DNA of 64,000 nt, from contig MNCI01003778.1 in the NCBI GenBank assembly GCA_015680685.1, forward strand, positions 303,438-367,437, in the 5' to 3' direction. Origin of the DNA: Gnetum montanum. Taxonomy: Eukaryota > Streptophyta > Gnetopsida > Gnetales > Gnetaceae. The stretch's first letter is position 1; every line of letters starts with the position of its first letter. The notes beneath the pieces were generated by a model. That model was not told where the DNA came from. It worked only from the letters and a program-made list of their open reading frames with translations, and searched no databases. This document shows, piece after piece, positions 10,791-22,116 of the stretch. The position numbers and the translations under genes were made by a program.

Positions 10791-11262
10791 GTTAGTCATA
10801 TTGAGGTCTTTATGTTGTCCTACTACATCATGGTATTATTTTTCATGGAATGACTGTAATTGTTAGGGGTGGATCTGTGTGGTTATGTTTGGTTAGATGG
10901 GTTGTGCTTATGACATGTGTTGGCTTAAGCTAGCCAGATTGTGTATATGTTTTTACAACAATGCTTATGATGGTCGTTGATGGGTGGTCCTAGCATGAGG
11001 GTGTGGATTGGTTGATGATGAGGCACCCTACATGTAGTATGGATTAACCTTCACTATGATGCATTGATGAGGCTCCTGTCTCAGGCCTTATCTTGAGAGT
11101 GGGAGAGCATAGGTGTGTTTGTCCTTATGGATAGCTCATGGCATAGGTGTGTTCATCCCTATTTCCAGTCCTCCAGAGGGCTAGTGGTTGTGGGTCATAG
11201 GTTGATAGATCCTAGCATCAGTTGGATAAATAAAAGACTAATAAAAGACCTATAAGCAATGA

Positions 11263-11606
11263 CTATTATGAGTACTCATGGCAATGTTTCACATGCTACA
11301 CTGAGCACAGATATGCTAGCAACCACGTGGGCTATGTATGTGATAGTATTGGTTTGTGAGTCATGTCATTGAGAATAGGTATTCTGTTGGGATTATGATT
11401 GTGTGGATCATGGGCTATTTATGGTATATCATGGCTATTATGAGTACTCATGGCAACATTTCACATGATACACTGAGCGCAAATATGATAGCAACCACAT
11501 GGGCTATGCATGTGATAGTATTGGTTTGTCAGTCATGTTGTTTAGAATAAGTGTTTTGTTGGGATTATGATTGTGTGGATCATGGACTATTTATGCTATA
11601 TCATGG
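11263..11606 (+). repeat. 172-bp tandem duplication inside the solo LTR
   Basis: Copy 1 (11263-11434) and copy 2 (11435-11606) both start CTATTATGAGTACTCATGGC and end TATCATGG. They share TGGGATTATGATTGTGTGGA and differ by scattered substitutions. Confidence 0.85.
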
Positions 11607-12257
11607 GTTTGATGACATAGACATGATAGATGATGTCAGGCTGTAGTTTTTTTTGTGATTATGTGATTGTATGATAGTATGTTAGCTTTATGGGTGATAT
11701 GGTATGTGTTGTTTTGAGCATGCATAAGACTAACAGTGTTGCAGGTTACCTTGTACCCCACTCCTCTCCTCTAGTGCAACACTTGTTGACCATCTATCAG
11801 GGGAAGTGTAAAGGCCTCTCACTCACTTGTGTATTGGCTTTATTTCATTACAAGTGAAGGGCACAAGAGCCTAGATGAGCACAAAGAGAGAGAGAGAGAG
11901 TAGATGAGGGAAAATCCTTTAGTGCTTGGTTATTGTATATTTTCATGTACAATAGTGTGGATGAGATATCCTTGTATGAAACTCTCTATACTATACTCTT
12001 CTGTATATGATGATGAAGTTTATGTGTTTTTTGTATTTTTGCAGAGTAGTGTATAGTTTTCTTAAGTAGAGACATGAATTTTTATGATGTGATATGTATG
12101 TTTCATTTTTGATATGGTAGGAATGTTCTGTACCATTTGACTTTTCTTATTAGCATGTATTTTGTACATTATTGGTTCTAGTTGTCATGCTTCCATGCTA
12201 AGATTACTTAATCCTAGGCATCAGCTTGCCCTAGCTAGGGCAACGTGTTACAAGTTT

Positions 12258-12900
12258 TTAAGTGATGATTTCCAAGTAAAATAAAAACATATGTAGTAAT
12301 GCACTAATGTGGAGTTAATGTAACCCAAGGTGTAGGTCTAAAGAATCAATAAATTCCTTTAATGTCATGCACTTATCTATACCCTTTTAATATGATGTGG
12401 ACCATACTATTCTCATGATAAGAACTTCTTACTTATAGAAATGGATGGGTGGATGATGTGGTCTATATTTTAACAAGAATTTATTCTTTTTATAGTTTGA
12501 TATCATAGCAAGAAATCCCAACATGTATTGTTGATTCATGCATCATGATTGGCAATGTTATTAATAAAAATATATAAAATATCTAAAAAACATAGAGGAA
12601 ATGATGTAAAAAATTATAAAATTATAAAAAATAAATTAAAAATAGTAAGACATAGAAAATGTATTAATAATTTTAATATTTAAAATAAATATAAAAATTT
12701 CAAGAAACATGAAAATGATAAAAATGTAAAATAAGAAAGTAAAAATATCAAATAGCTATTAATTTAAATTTAGATATCTCTACCATGAATAAGGTCTAAA
12801 ATGGAGATATAGAATATAAAGTAGGCAACAACATTTATAGTGAAAATTAAGGTAGTGATGCTTTTCATGGATTTTCATAATGGTTTAACTTATTATATAT
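12258..12900. other. AT-rich DNA, nothing recognised
   Basis: Very AT-rich, with long runs of A/T-only words around 12550-12760. It continues the DNA that lay left of the solo LTR before insertion. No coding or structural signal was seen. Confidence 0.4.
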
Positions 12901-13560
12901 TGACCAATATGAGATTTTGTTGGTTGGAGGATGGTAGACTTGTAAGAAATCTAATCTATAAATTATATAGATAATGTAAGTTCCTTCCCAAATAATTTGA
13001 AATTTTGTACTTCAAGCCACATCACTTGGATTATAATATAGAAACTTATCCCCTAGTTGAGGTATGAGGCATCTAATCTTTAAATCATGCAGTTGCTTGT
13101 TATAGAATTTTTATACTTTATTGTGTGTTAGGGTAGTAATTGAATTTTCATCTATCATGTTTAGGTTCATTACAAAGTATTTTTGTGTTCTGTTTAAGTA
13201 AAATTATAATTCAAAAGAAATTGTTAATGTACAAAGCTCAATTTGTATAAGAAACTTTGGAACTTCTTCTACACTAGTTCATAGGAAGAGTACTCTATAG
13301 AAAGTTTTCATGTAAAATTATATGCTTATAGAGCATTGGTAAGAATTTTATTCCAATCCTTACTATATTTATTAATGATTCAAGATAAAATTTTAGTTGT
13401 CTCTCTATTTGTAACTTCATCTTAGCCATTAGCTTCAAGATGGCAAGTTGTAGTTAATTTATGGTCCACCTCTAAGCATTGCATAAGTCTCAGGTTATGT
13501 AGCTTCTTGTTATAGAATTTCTAGACTTTATTATGTATCAAGGTGGTCAATAAATTCTTG
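12900..13560 (-). pseudogene. Athila-like integrase fragment, heavily decayed
   Basis: Read on the minus strand near 13500-13370, the protein reads QCLEVDHKLTTTCHLEANG and then DEVTNRETTKIL. This matches the integrase core of the plus-strand element (LEVEHKLTTPYHPKANG, EVTNREITKIL). Further left the C-terminal integrase region can be followed weakly to about 12980. Many stops and indels. No LTR was found beside it. It may be the 3' half of the same old element as the fragment at 25500-27110. Confidence 0.65.
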
Positions 13561-14375
13561 TTTATTATATTCAAGTTCATTAAAGCGTAGTCATTCCTGC
13601 TGTTTTGTGGTTTTTGTCTAGTGGCAATTTTGTGTAGGGTTTCATAAATGGAAATGCGGCCAGTAGGCTCATTCTCCTTATCTTCTTTCTATTTATGGAT
13701 GAATTTTCCCGATACTGCATGTTATTGGAGTATCTATGATTTCTATTTTTTTCTTGCATCTAGTGAAAATGGACGCACATAGCAATGCTGTCGTAATTTC
13801 CAACCATAGAGGTTTGCTCATGTTGCAGGCCATGATTGATCTTGTTTGCAGTTTTGGAGAGACTGGAGACATGATTAATTTTTCCTTGCAGAATGTAGCT
13901 GTAAATGTTGCTCCATGTGTGTTCTGCATTTATTGAATTTTTGGGACCAGATTCTTGGTAGGATGCCCTTGTCTTGTTGGCTGTTCAGACAGTAGATGAA
14001 GAAACAATCTCTAATGGACTCATAGGAAGAGGAGTAGATCTTACTAATTCTTTGAATATGGTACCATAGTCCAACTAAGACTCTGCTTGAATACATATGC
14101 GTGCCATGATTTTTACAACCAATTCAGGATACGCACCTACTGCACTCTTCAAACATTTTCCATACAGTTCAATGAGTTTGTTGTTTATATTGATAATTGT
14201 TTTCATTCGCTCCATTTTTCTTCCAATCCATCTCTTTTTTTAACAAGTGATAGGAATCAATACCTTTTCAAATTACATCTTGCCATTTTGAATATTTGTA
14301 TTGAAATATTTTGAAAATCTCAATCATCTCATGTCTCTGTTCCATAAAATGGCTAAAATGTACCAACACCTACTT
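13561..14375. other. Unassigned stretch, possible gene fragment
   Basis: This stretch reads less AT-rich than its flanks and is not obviously part of any element here. A plus-strand frame of 67 codons (13736-13936; reads NHRGLLMLQAMIDLV and GETGDMINFSLQN) and overlapping minus-strand frames (13693-13929, 13875-14096) are open. I recognise no protein family in any of them. It may be a captured or broken host exon, or simply non-repetitive DNA. Confidence 0.3.
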
Positions 14376-16240
14376 CAATAGGTTCCCCACGAAACAATGT
14401 TCCTCCTCCTAACATTGGTCAGGAGGTAGTGTATCAGAATCTCCACTCCACTATTCACAACCCTAGTACTGATACCCATGAACATGAAGTATTCAATGAA
14501 GGAACACAAACACACAATAAGGGTAGATGTTCTGATCGTGATCATGATCAAGGCTGAAACCACCAAAGAGAAGGAAGAAAAAACCATCATGGAAATGGTT
14601 CTCCTTGTTCTTCACCTTGATCATCATCTTCACCCTCTCCTTTAATGTCTAGATGTAGTTATAGGGAAACCAATCATGAGGATAGGGAAAAACGAAGTGA
14701 AAGACATCGATGAGATAGTCGAGAATGAGGATGAGGGCACTCTAAAGAATCAAGGAATAGAAGAGGGGAGAGTAGGGAACTATGTAGACATAATAGATGC
14801 TATGAATGAGATGATCATGAAGAACCCCTACTCGTAACAAGAAGCATGCTAGATATAACAGAGGCTGTAAGAGTTCCAACAAGGCACCAAAAGAATAGTA
14901 GGATCAGGAGGTTAGACATGAACAACATCCCATGATTTGAAGGGGGATATAACACTGATCATAAAAATCATTTACAAGCATTCCATGATGCATGTGCCTT
15001 GAAAAACATAGAAAATGAATGGCAAAAACTGAAGTTGTTCCCAAGGACACTAGTGAAAGAAGCTGAAAGCTGGTACCGGTCCTTAGAACCAGAATCCATT
15101 CGGAGGTGGAGTACAATGTTAGAACTTTTTAATGATAAGTACCAAATGTACTCCCGAGTGTCTAACCTATGGAAGAAAATCCAAGGATGGAAGCAAGGAA
15201 ATCATGAAGCCTTGGATGTTGCCATGGGCCGCTATTATGCATTGTTACATCATTGCCCTGGCCATGGTTATTCACAATGGGATTAACTATGCCATCTCGT
15301 GAATGGACCTAGGCATGAAACAAGAAGAACCCTTGGGACGTATGCCCAAGGAAGGTTATCGGAGCTTAGGTCTCATCAAATTCATAGACTACTAGAGCAA
15401 GTTGCCAAAGAATAAGGTGAGCTACAAAAGAGAGAAAGTGCAGAAGAATACAACCGAGATCCTTCCCTACAAAAAAGGGGAGTGAGATTTTGTGAGGAGG
15501 AAGAAGAGTCATCACTCAAAGAGATGGTGAATAGGAAAAATTTGCCTCTTCAAACGTTAACAGAAGTATTGGAAAATGTAGATCAAATGTGGGACTCCAT
15601 GGATAGTAGGCTTGAAATTATTCTTAAAATTGTAGAGGAGTCTAGGGAGTGAGGTAGTGACCACGAAAAAAATAAAAAGAGAGAAGTCAAAAATGCATGT
15701 AACAAGGGTAAGGGTAAAATGGCCATCACAGAAGAGGTTGTGGATTCAGACACGGACAATGATAGTGGATGCAAGATATGCCAATACCACCATCCTAAGG
15801 GATGTTGCTTAGTGATCTCACATCTACAAGAGTCTGGGGTGTATGCACGCAACCCACAACTAAATAAATGGAAAGCACCCCAACGGTTACCTTATCCCCA
15901 AGGTAACCCAAGGTAGTTCCACCAACTTTCAACATATTATCCAAGTGGAAATCCACCACAACCCATTGAGCAACATCAATAGTGGAAATACCCACAGTCA
16001 TGGGGGATGCCACCACCAAGGCAACAATACCCATACCAGCAACTTGACCAATATGGCTACTATGTGTAGCATCCAATCTTTCCACATGACTCTATTAGTC
16101 ATGTTACACAACAACATCACTACCAAGCCCATGAGTATTATAGAACTCCTTCTTTTAGGGAAGTTAACCCATAAATATAACATCCTTCAAATCCATCTGC
16201 AGCTCTCACACCAATAGCTCCATTACCACCTACTCCAGCA
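14376..16240 (+). pseudogene. gag: gag part of gag-pol, Athila-like
   Basis: An Arg/Asp/His-rich N-terminal region (14540-14900) precedes the gag core at about 14940-15280: GGYNTDHKNHLQAFHDACAL, then KLFPRTLVKEAESWYRSLEP, RWSTMLELFNDKYQMYSRVS and CPGHGY. Near 15770 a short Cys/His block (CKICQYHHPKGCC) could be a degenerate zinc-binding site. The visible gag blocks (14999, 15719) are in the same frame as pol (16241, 16976, 18053, 18677, 19667). This fits a single fused gag-pol ORF, as in Athila elements. The start codon is not resolved. Several TAG/TAA/TGA stops interrupt it. Confidence 0.75.
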
Positions 16241-16960
16241 ATGCAAGGGGAACTCCCTACTCAACCCAAGAAATGCAATGTTACAAGGGCTGTAAAAAAT
16301 CAACCCACTATTGGTTCTGACAACCATATGAAGAAAATACCTTTCTTCAGAACCAATAGTCCAACCAAGCCCTTACAACAACAAGCGGTTGAACCTCTAA
16401 ATGCCTCCTCATCAAATAAAGCTTCAGAGCTCCCTTTGAGCAAAACACTGAGCTCAATGCATACTGTTATGTTAACACATGCCATTACTGACTGGATCAA
16501 GATTGGCCACCTTCCCAAGAAATCCTCTAATCCTGGAAGCCCTCTAATCTATCTCCAAATCACTAGGAATGAACCATGTAAAGCTCTTCTGGATTCAGGT
16601 TCTAGAGTCAACTTAATATCGCAAGAAATGTACAAAGCCTAGAACCTGCTTCCATTAAAGAAGAGAAATATTCGCCTAGAGATGGTTGACTAGTCCATTG
16701 CTGTTCCCTTGGGACTAGTGGAGAACATCGTCACCACTATGTGTGGATGGTGGTACCTAGCTGATTTCCTAATGATACAAGTGAATAATGGTAAAGGGGA
16801 CTTCCCAATAATAATGGGAAGGGCATGGCTAAGTACTATAGATGCATGCCTAGGAATCTGCAATCTTTCCTTGAAAATATCTAATTAGAACACTTTTGGA
16901 AAGATCAAGAAGAAGAAGGTTCCATGCATCACATACAGTGATACAGGGTGCAACTGCATG
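16241..16960 (+). pseudogene. pol: Aspartic protease domain of pol
   Basis: The protease would cut the gag-pol polyprotein. The catalytic motif LLDSGSRVNLIS, with Asp encoded at 16591-16593, is intact here, preceded by PLIYLQITRNEPCKA. At about 16640 TAG replaces the Trp codon kept in the minus-strand sister (MYKAWNLPSLKK near 60720). The downstream part of the domain reads IIMGRAWLSTIDA (about 16809-16850), the usual end of a retropepsin (LGxPWL-like). Confidence 0.75.
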
Positions 16961-17214
16961 TAGAGATCATGGGTTGTGCAAAGTTTAGCATTGCCTGCAT
17001 GCAACCAATGTGCACAAGACATTAACATACAAAAGTTCCTGTATGCAGCAACCACAAAACAAGAAGATACCCAGTGGTTGATAGCTGATCAAGAGAGCAA
17101 CTCGCTAACGTGCATGGAACTAACTAAGAGAATAACTTATGCTTACATTGAAAGCATAGATGCACTAGAGCAAGTCCACTGCCAACTTCCAAGCCTTAAC
17201 CTTGAAAACATCAA

Positions 17215-18300
17215 CTAGGGGAAGTTGGAAATTCCTGAAAAATTCAAACAATAGCCCCTAGAATTAAAACCATTGCCCATCGGTCTAGAATATATGATTC
17301 TTAAAAATGGAAAACCGGTAATCATCAATGCAAGACTTGCTTCCAAACAAAAAGGAAGACTGCTGAAGGTAATAAACAAGTGACTAAAAGCCTTTGCTTG
17401 GTCATATCCCAAATTAACTAGAATAGATCCTAGGATATGCTAGCATAGGATTTACATTGACCCCTCCATGAAACCTCAAAAACAACTGTAGAGACAATTA
17501 AATCAAAAATTGAAGCAAGTAGTAAAAGAAGAAATAGAAAAACTTCTTAAGGCTAGGTTAATATATCCCATTGTTGATAGTGAATGGGTTAGCCCTTTGG
17601 TGATTGTGCCTAAAAAGGAGGCAAATGGAGGGTGTGCATAGATTTTAGGCTGCTGAACATGGCAACATTTAAGGATCACTTTTTGTTGCCATTCGTTGAC
17701 TAAGTCTTAGACATCATAACAAGGCATTGATATTATAGTTTTCTTGATGTCTATAGTGGATACAACCAAATATGGATAGCCCCAAAAGACCAAGCCAAGA
17801 CAATGTTCACCAATCCTTGGGGAACTTTTGCGTATAAAAAAAATGCCTTTTGGCTTATGTAATGATCCTGCGACATTTTAATGCCTAGTTCTAAGCATAT
17901 TCCAACAGAAAATAGGGAATGGAGTGGAAGTCTTTAAGGACAACTTCTCCACCTATGGAACAAGTTTTGATCAAGCCTTGGACCGATTAGAGCAAGTGTT
18001 GAAAAGATGCGTAGAAACCAATTTAAGGCTCAATTGGTAGAAAAGCCATTTAATGGTCCAAGAAGACATAGTACTTGGACATAAGGTTTTACATGTAGGA
18101 ATAGAGGTAGACCTAGATAAAATTAAGGTCATCCAAGGAATCACCCGTCGACCGGAAACTATCAAAGACATTCGTTCATTCCTTGGACACACTGGCTACT
18201 ATAGGAGATTCATTGAGAACTTCTCTAAGATTGCCAAACCATTGGTAAAGCTAACAAAGAAGGACGTACCTTTTGAGTGGACCAAGGAATGTGAATGAAC
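17215..18300 (+). pseudogene. pol: Reverse transcriptase domain of pol
   Basis: From N to C: LELKPLPIGLEYMILKNGKP, HRIYIDPSMKP, IEKLLKARLIYPIVDSEWVS and LVIVPKKEANGG; then IDFRLLNMATFKDHF after a one-base frameshift near 17636; YSFLDVYSGYNQIWIAPKDQ; AYKKMPFGLCNDPATF, with the frame restored in the A-run near 17835; VEVFKDNFSTYG (17924-17959); and FLGHTGYYRRFIENFSKIAK. The catalytic MDD has become KDN, so this copy is dead. The FMDDFS form seen in the sister copy and the KPLP...DSxWVSP block are typical of Athila-lineage RTs. Confidence 0.85.
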
Positions 18301-18339
18301 ATTCCAAATCAAAAAATGAAAGCTAGTAGAAACTCTCAT

Positions 18340-18740
18340 TCTACAAGCTCTTGACTAGTCCCGAACATTCCACATCATGACTGATGCATCCAATTATGCC
18401 TTAGGAGCCATACTTACATAGTTAGATGACCAAAAACACCCTTACTACATCCACTATGCAAGTAGAAGTATCGCTGGTGCACAACTTAACTACATAACTA
18501 CAGAGAAAGAATTAATGGCTGTAGTGTTTGAACTGGATAAGTTTAGGCACTATGTGTTAGGTTACAAAGTGTTCATCCCCACGGATCATAGTGCAATCCA
18601 GTTCCTCATGAACAAGCCAACGGTTAGCCCTCGTATTATATGATGGTTGGTAATTCTATAGGAGTTTGATCTATCAATGATCAATAAGAAAGGCACCAAG
18701 AACCTAGTTGTAGATCATTTATCTTGGTTGCACTGGGACA
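18340..18740 (+). pseudogene. pol: RNase H domain of pol
   Basis: TDASNYALGAILT begins the domain (about 18380), then YYIHYASRSIAGAQLNYITT, EKELMAVVFELDKFRHYVLG and TDHSAIQFLMNK, and it ends with KGTKNLVVDHLSWL. Two CAG codons have become TAG (near 18418 and 18658). The domain removes the RNA strand during reverse transcription in active elements. Confidence 0.85.
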
Positions 18741-18889
18741 ACAAAGATGATGAATATGTAATGTCTGATCATTTTCCTGATGAAGCCCTCTTTGCCAATG
18801 TAGTGAATAACCAACCCATGGAGATGAACTGGTATAGTAGCATTCTTACCTATCTCCTTACTCAACAAACACCATAGGAGCTAGACTTT

Positions 18890-20113
18890 AGGAAGAAATA
18901 ATAGTTTCTTCATAGAGCCAAGTACTTCATGGAGATCAATGGAAAACTTTACAAAGTGTGTCCTGATGGCTTGGTTTGATGGTGCATGCCTAAGGTAGAC
19001 CAACTAAGAGTTCTCCAAGATGCTCATGAGGGCCCTTGTGGGGATCACTATGTAGGGAGATGAACATCTATTAAGATCTTTCTTGCAGGATATTACTGGC
19101 CAACATTATTTCAGGATGCTCATCAATTTTTCTAATCATGTGAGCACTATCAATGTGATGGGGGAATGACTGCTAAAATGGAGGATCTGCAACAATGGAT
19201 TCAACCATTAGAACCCTTTGACATTTGGGGAATAGAATTTATGGGGTCCATTACACCAATGTCCAATGGAAAAACTTACATTGTAGTTGACATAGACTAT
19301 CTAACAAAATGGGTTGAAGTAGTTGCTGTTAAAGACTGAACATCATCTACAGATGCATGATTTGTGCAATAACAAATTGTAAATAGGTTTGGTGTGCCAC
19401 TTACACTTATTTTGAATAATGAAACACACTTCACAGGTGTAAATTTTTGAAAGTTAATGCAACGCTTAGAGGTTGAACATAAATTGACTACACCTTATCA
19501 CCCCAAAGCTAACGGACAAGCTGAGGTCACCAACAGGGAGATCACTAAAATATTGACTAGGAAAATTAGCAAGTATAGACGAGTTTGGAGCACTAAATTG
19601 AATAATTCTCTTTAGACATACCACTCCACCTAGAAACTCTCTATAGGCTACTCTCCCTATGAGTTAGTGTACGGAAAGCTTCCAACACTTCCAATTCAAG
19701 CCGAGCTCCGTACACTATCAACAGCTTGTGACCTCCACCTCGATCTTGATCTAGCACAAAAACAAAGGTTGGAAAATTTAAACATGCTAGATGAAAATCG
19801 ATTAGTTGCCCTGTCATCAAATGAGTTGCATAGGGCATATAACAAGCAATGTCATGACTTGAATATTTGAAAGGTTAAGTATCAACCATGAGATAAGGTT
19901 CTTTACTAGAACCCCACACATGTGCCACAATGCATAAAATTTCAAACACTATGGAAAGGACCCTAAATTATTCATAAAACCTTTCCTTCAAGGGCCATGA
20001 CCATATACAAACCTGAGATCCCTGATAAGAGATTATTAGTCAATGTGCAACAGACCCAACCCTTCCATGAATTTAGAATGGTCAGTGCACATAATACCTC
20101 TGAGAAGGGATGA
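18890..20113 (+). pseudogene. pol: Integrase domain of pol
   Basis: A degenerate HHCC zinc region lies near 19010-19160 (DAHEGPCGDHYVG ... HYQCDGGMTAKMED). The catalytic core follows: FDIWGIEFMGSI (first Asp now Glu), LTKWVEVVAVKD, FGVPLTLILNNETHFTG (second Asp now Asn), and EVTNREITKILTRKISKYR (Glu kept). SIGYSPYELVYGKLPTLPIQ and the C-terminal domain follow. The gag-pol frame ends in TGA at 20111-20113. At least two of three DDE residues are lost. No chromodomain is recognisable, in agreement with Athila rather than chromovirus. Confidence 0.85.
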
Positions 20114-21846
20114 CCTTGCTCACTATTTCAGATCTCTTCCTTCCAACTCAGACATGGGGGAGATGGCCACCTCTGCTAACCATTTGAGACCCTCAGTTCT
20201 TTTTTAATTTTTTTTACACGTTTTTGTTTTACAAATTTCTTTAGATTTTCTTGTTTTTGGTTTGCAACATTGTTTATACTTTTTCATCTCTTTATATGAC
20301 TATTTGTTGTTGTTCTTATTTTTTTCTTTGTTTGTTATTTTTGTTTTGTTAGATTTGTCACCTAATAAGTGCTCTTGATGGTGGTATGAACTATATTCTA
20401 TTGATTGCTAATGTTTGGTTTTTACCTTTGAGTTATAATGTTGATACTAAGGTATGGTTCTTTTGATATAATAGGCAATGAGTCCATGTCATCCATGCAT
20501 CCATGAATTTCTATGGTCTCTCTTATCTTGGAACTATACAGTCCCCTCCTTTAATAATAAAACTATTAAGAAATTGGTGATTCAGCATTTCTCAAACTAA
20601 GGAAGAACTCAAGGACTAAAAAGGGTGTGACTTCAAAGGGATTTAATGCATTTGTGCTAGCTATTCTCTTGGTTGCTTGTATGTTTTCTTCTTGAGTTTT
20701 CCTTACCATTCTGACATTGCTCCATTATTGAGAAGCTGAGCCAATAAAAAGAAGTCTTTGCATGGTGTGGTTCTCACACAAAAAAAAAAAACATAGTGAG
20801 AATTTAAAGCACACCCCTTAGAAAAAATAATCATATGGGCTACAAGCACTGGTTATGGAACTAAACAAACATGTTCCCTCTAACTAAATCCCTCTATCAC
20901 TTCCTACTTTTCCATTTCTCATCTTCCTTGAAATGGTGTTGACTCTTTGGCAGAAGCATTCTTGTTACTTCAAGTGGATGGATTATCCAAGTGTATTAAT
21001 GTAAAGTCATCAGATGTGGATTGTTTGAGGCTGGATTTGGAATGAGATCTACTCATTCACATTAACCATAAGTACACAAAGGGCTGTACACCACCTTGTT
21101 CTTGGGACTCCATTCCATTCTCTTCTGCCCATCATTCTTTCTCCATTTCCCACTTCATTGTCGGTTGTATCAGTAGTCTATATTTTGGTTGATGAATTGT
21201 TTTCTCTTTGGTGAATTCTTGGGGTTATGTCTTTAACTCTTGCTCCCAAATGACATTTCTAGAGCCTATGGACTCTTTGAATGTGGGTTTGTCAGGGCAT
21301 AAAGGGCATGAGCCTACTTTGGGGAGGACCGACTAGCATTACTATTTGGTACATCAGTTAACTTCTTTCCCTTAAACATTTCCACAATTAACTTTTTGTT
21401 GTTTCATTCCCACCTCTGACATCCATTTTATCAGTGTTGCCATTTTTTCTTTTTCTCCATCTTTCTTATTCCTTATCTTTTTTCATTCTATCACTACCAG
21501 AGATTGCTCTTAGTCATGGGGGACCTGGTCCAACTTTTTCAATTTTTCCAAACCCCTACACCTTAAGTAGTCACCAGTGTTATATCTCTAGAATCTGTAT
21601 TGGCCATCTCACAACTTAGCCAATGGACCTTACACTGAGGTAAGGTATCAACTGTATTGTGATTTACTTATCTTTGCTCATATGTGGCTATGTTGTGTGT
21701 GCATATGGAAATCATACAACAATGGACTGGACCTAGAGGAAACACTTAGAATGGACTGATGTTGGAATGGTTGTGTAAGGAACAAGGTTGATGAAGCAGT
21801 TATGGATGAAAAATGGAAGGCGCAATCTTGGCATCGGTAGCAACAC

Positions 21847-21915
<69 letters not shown>

Positions 21916-22116
21916 AACTCCCAAATAAGGCTGGATGTCAATTGTGTATAATGTTTACTCTTGTGGTCATGAACACTAATGTTGCCATTATTGTAATTTT
22001 GATCCATTCACATGTCATCCCATTCACCATTAGTTATCATTCAAGTTAATAATCCCATATCTTCCTAATATTTTGTAAGGAACTTAAGGATGAGTTTTCA
22101 TTCAGTCATGGGGGTA
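20114..22116 (+). other. Non-coding region 3' of pol
   Basis: It begins with GACATGGGGGAGATGG just after pol and a T-rich tract (20195-20350). Several blocks recur in the pol-less element (GGGTGTGACTTCAA near 20620; CCTACTTTGGGGAGGACC near 21310). It contains a long TC microsatellite. No ORFx is found; the open frame at 21434-21619 has no similarity to it. It ends TCAGTCATGGGGGTA before the LTR. Confidence 0.65.
21849..21907 (+). repeat. (TC)n microsatellite
   Basis: About 59 bp of nearly uninterrupted TC/CT dinucleotides. The Leu-Ser and Glu-Arg runs in reading frames across it are artefacts. Confidence 0.95.

Larger units (their letters stand above)
2703..12252 (+). mobile_element. Solo LTR (~2.9 kb, chromovirus-like) interrupted by a nested element
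   Basis: The left end is TGTTACACCCC at 2703 and the right end is ...GTGTTACA at 12252. Both are flanked by the 5-bp direct repeat AGTTT (2698-2702 and 12253-12257), the signature of LTR integration. Removing the nested element 4174-10790 and one copy of its GTTAG duplication leaves about 2.93 kb with no gag or pol, which fits a solo LTR left by LTR-LTR recombination. The TGTTACACCCC start and the great length resemble LTRs of Tekay/Del chromoviruses; the lineage is a guess. The orientation is taken from TG...CA ends only and is not certain. Contents: T-rich stretches around 3240-3530 and a 172-bp tandem duplication at 11263-11606. Confidence 0.75.

Noticed and set aside
21678-22049. Glu-Arg and Leu-Ser repeat proteins on both strands
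   Set aside because: They are translations of the TC microsatellite.
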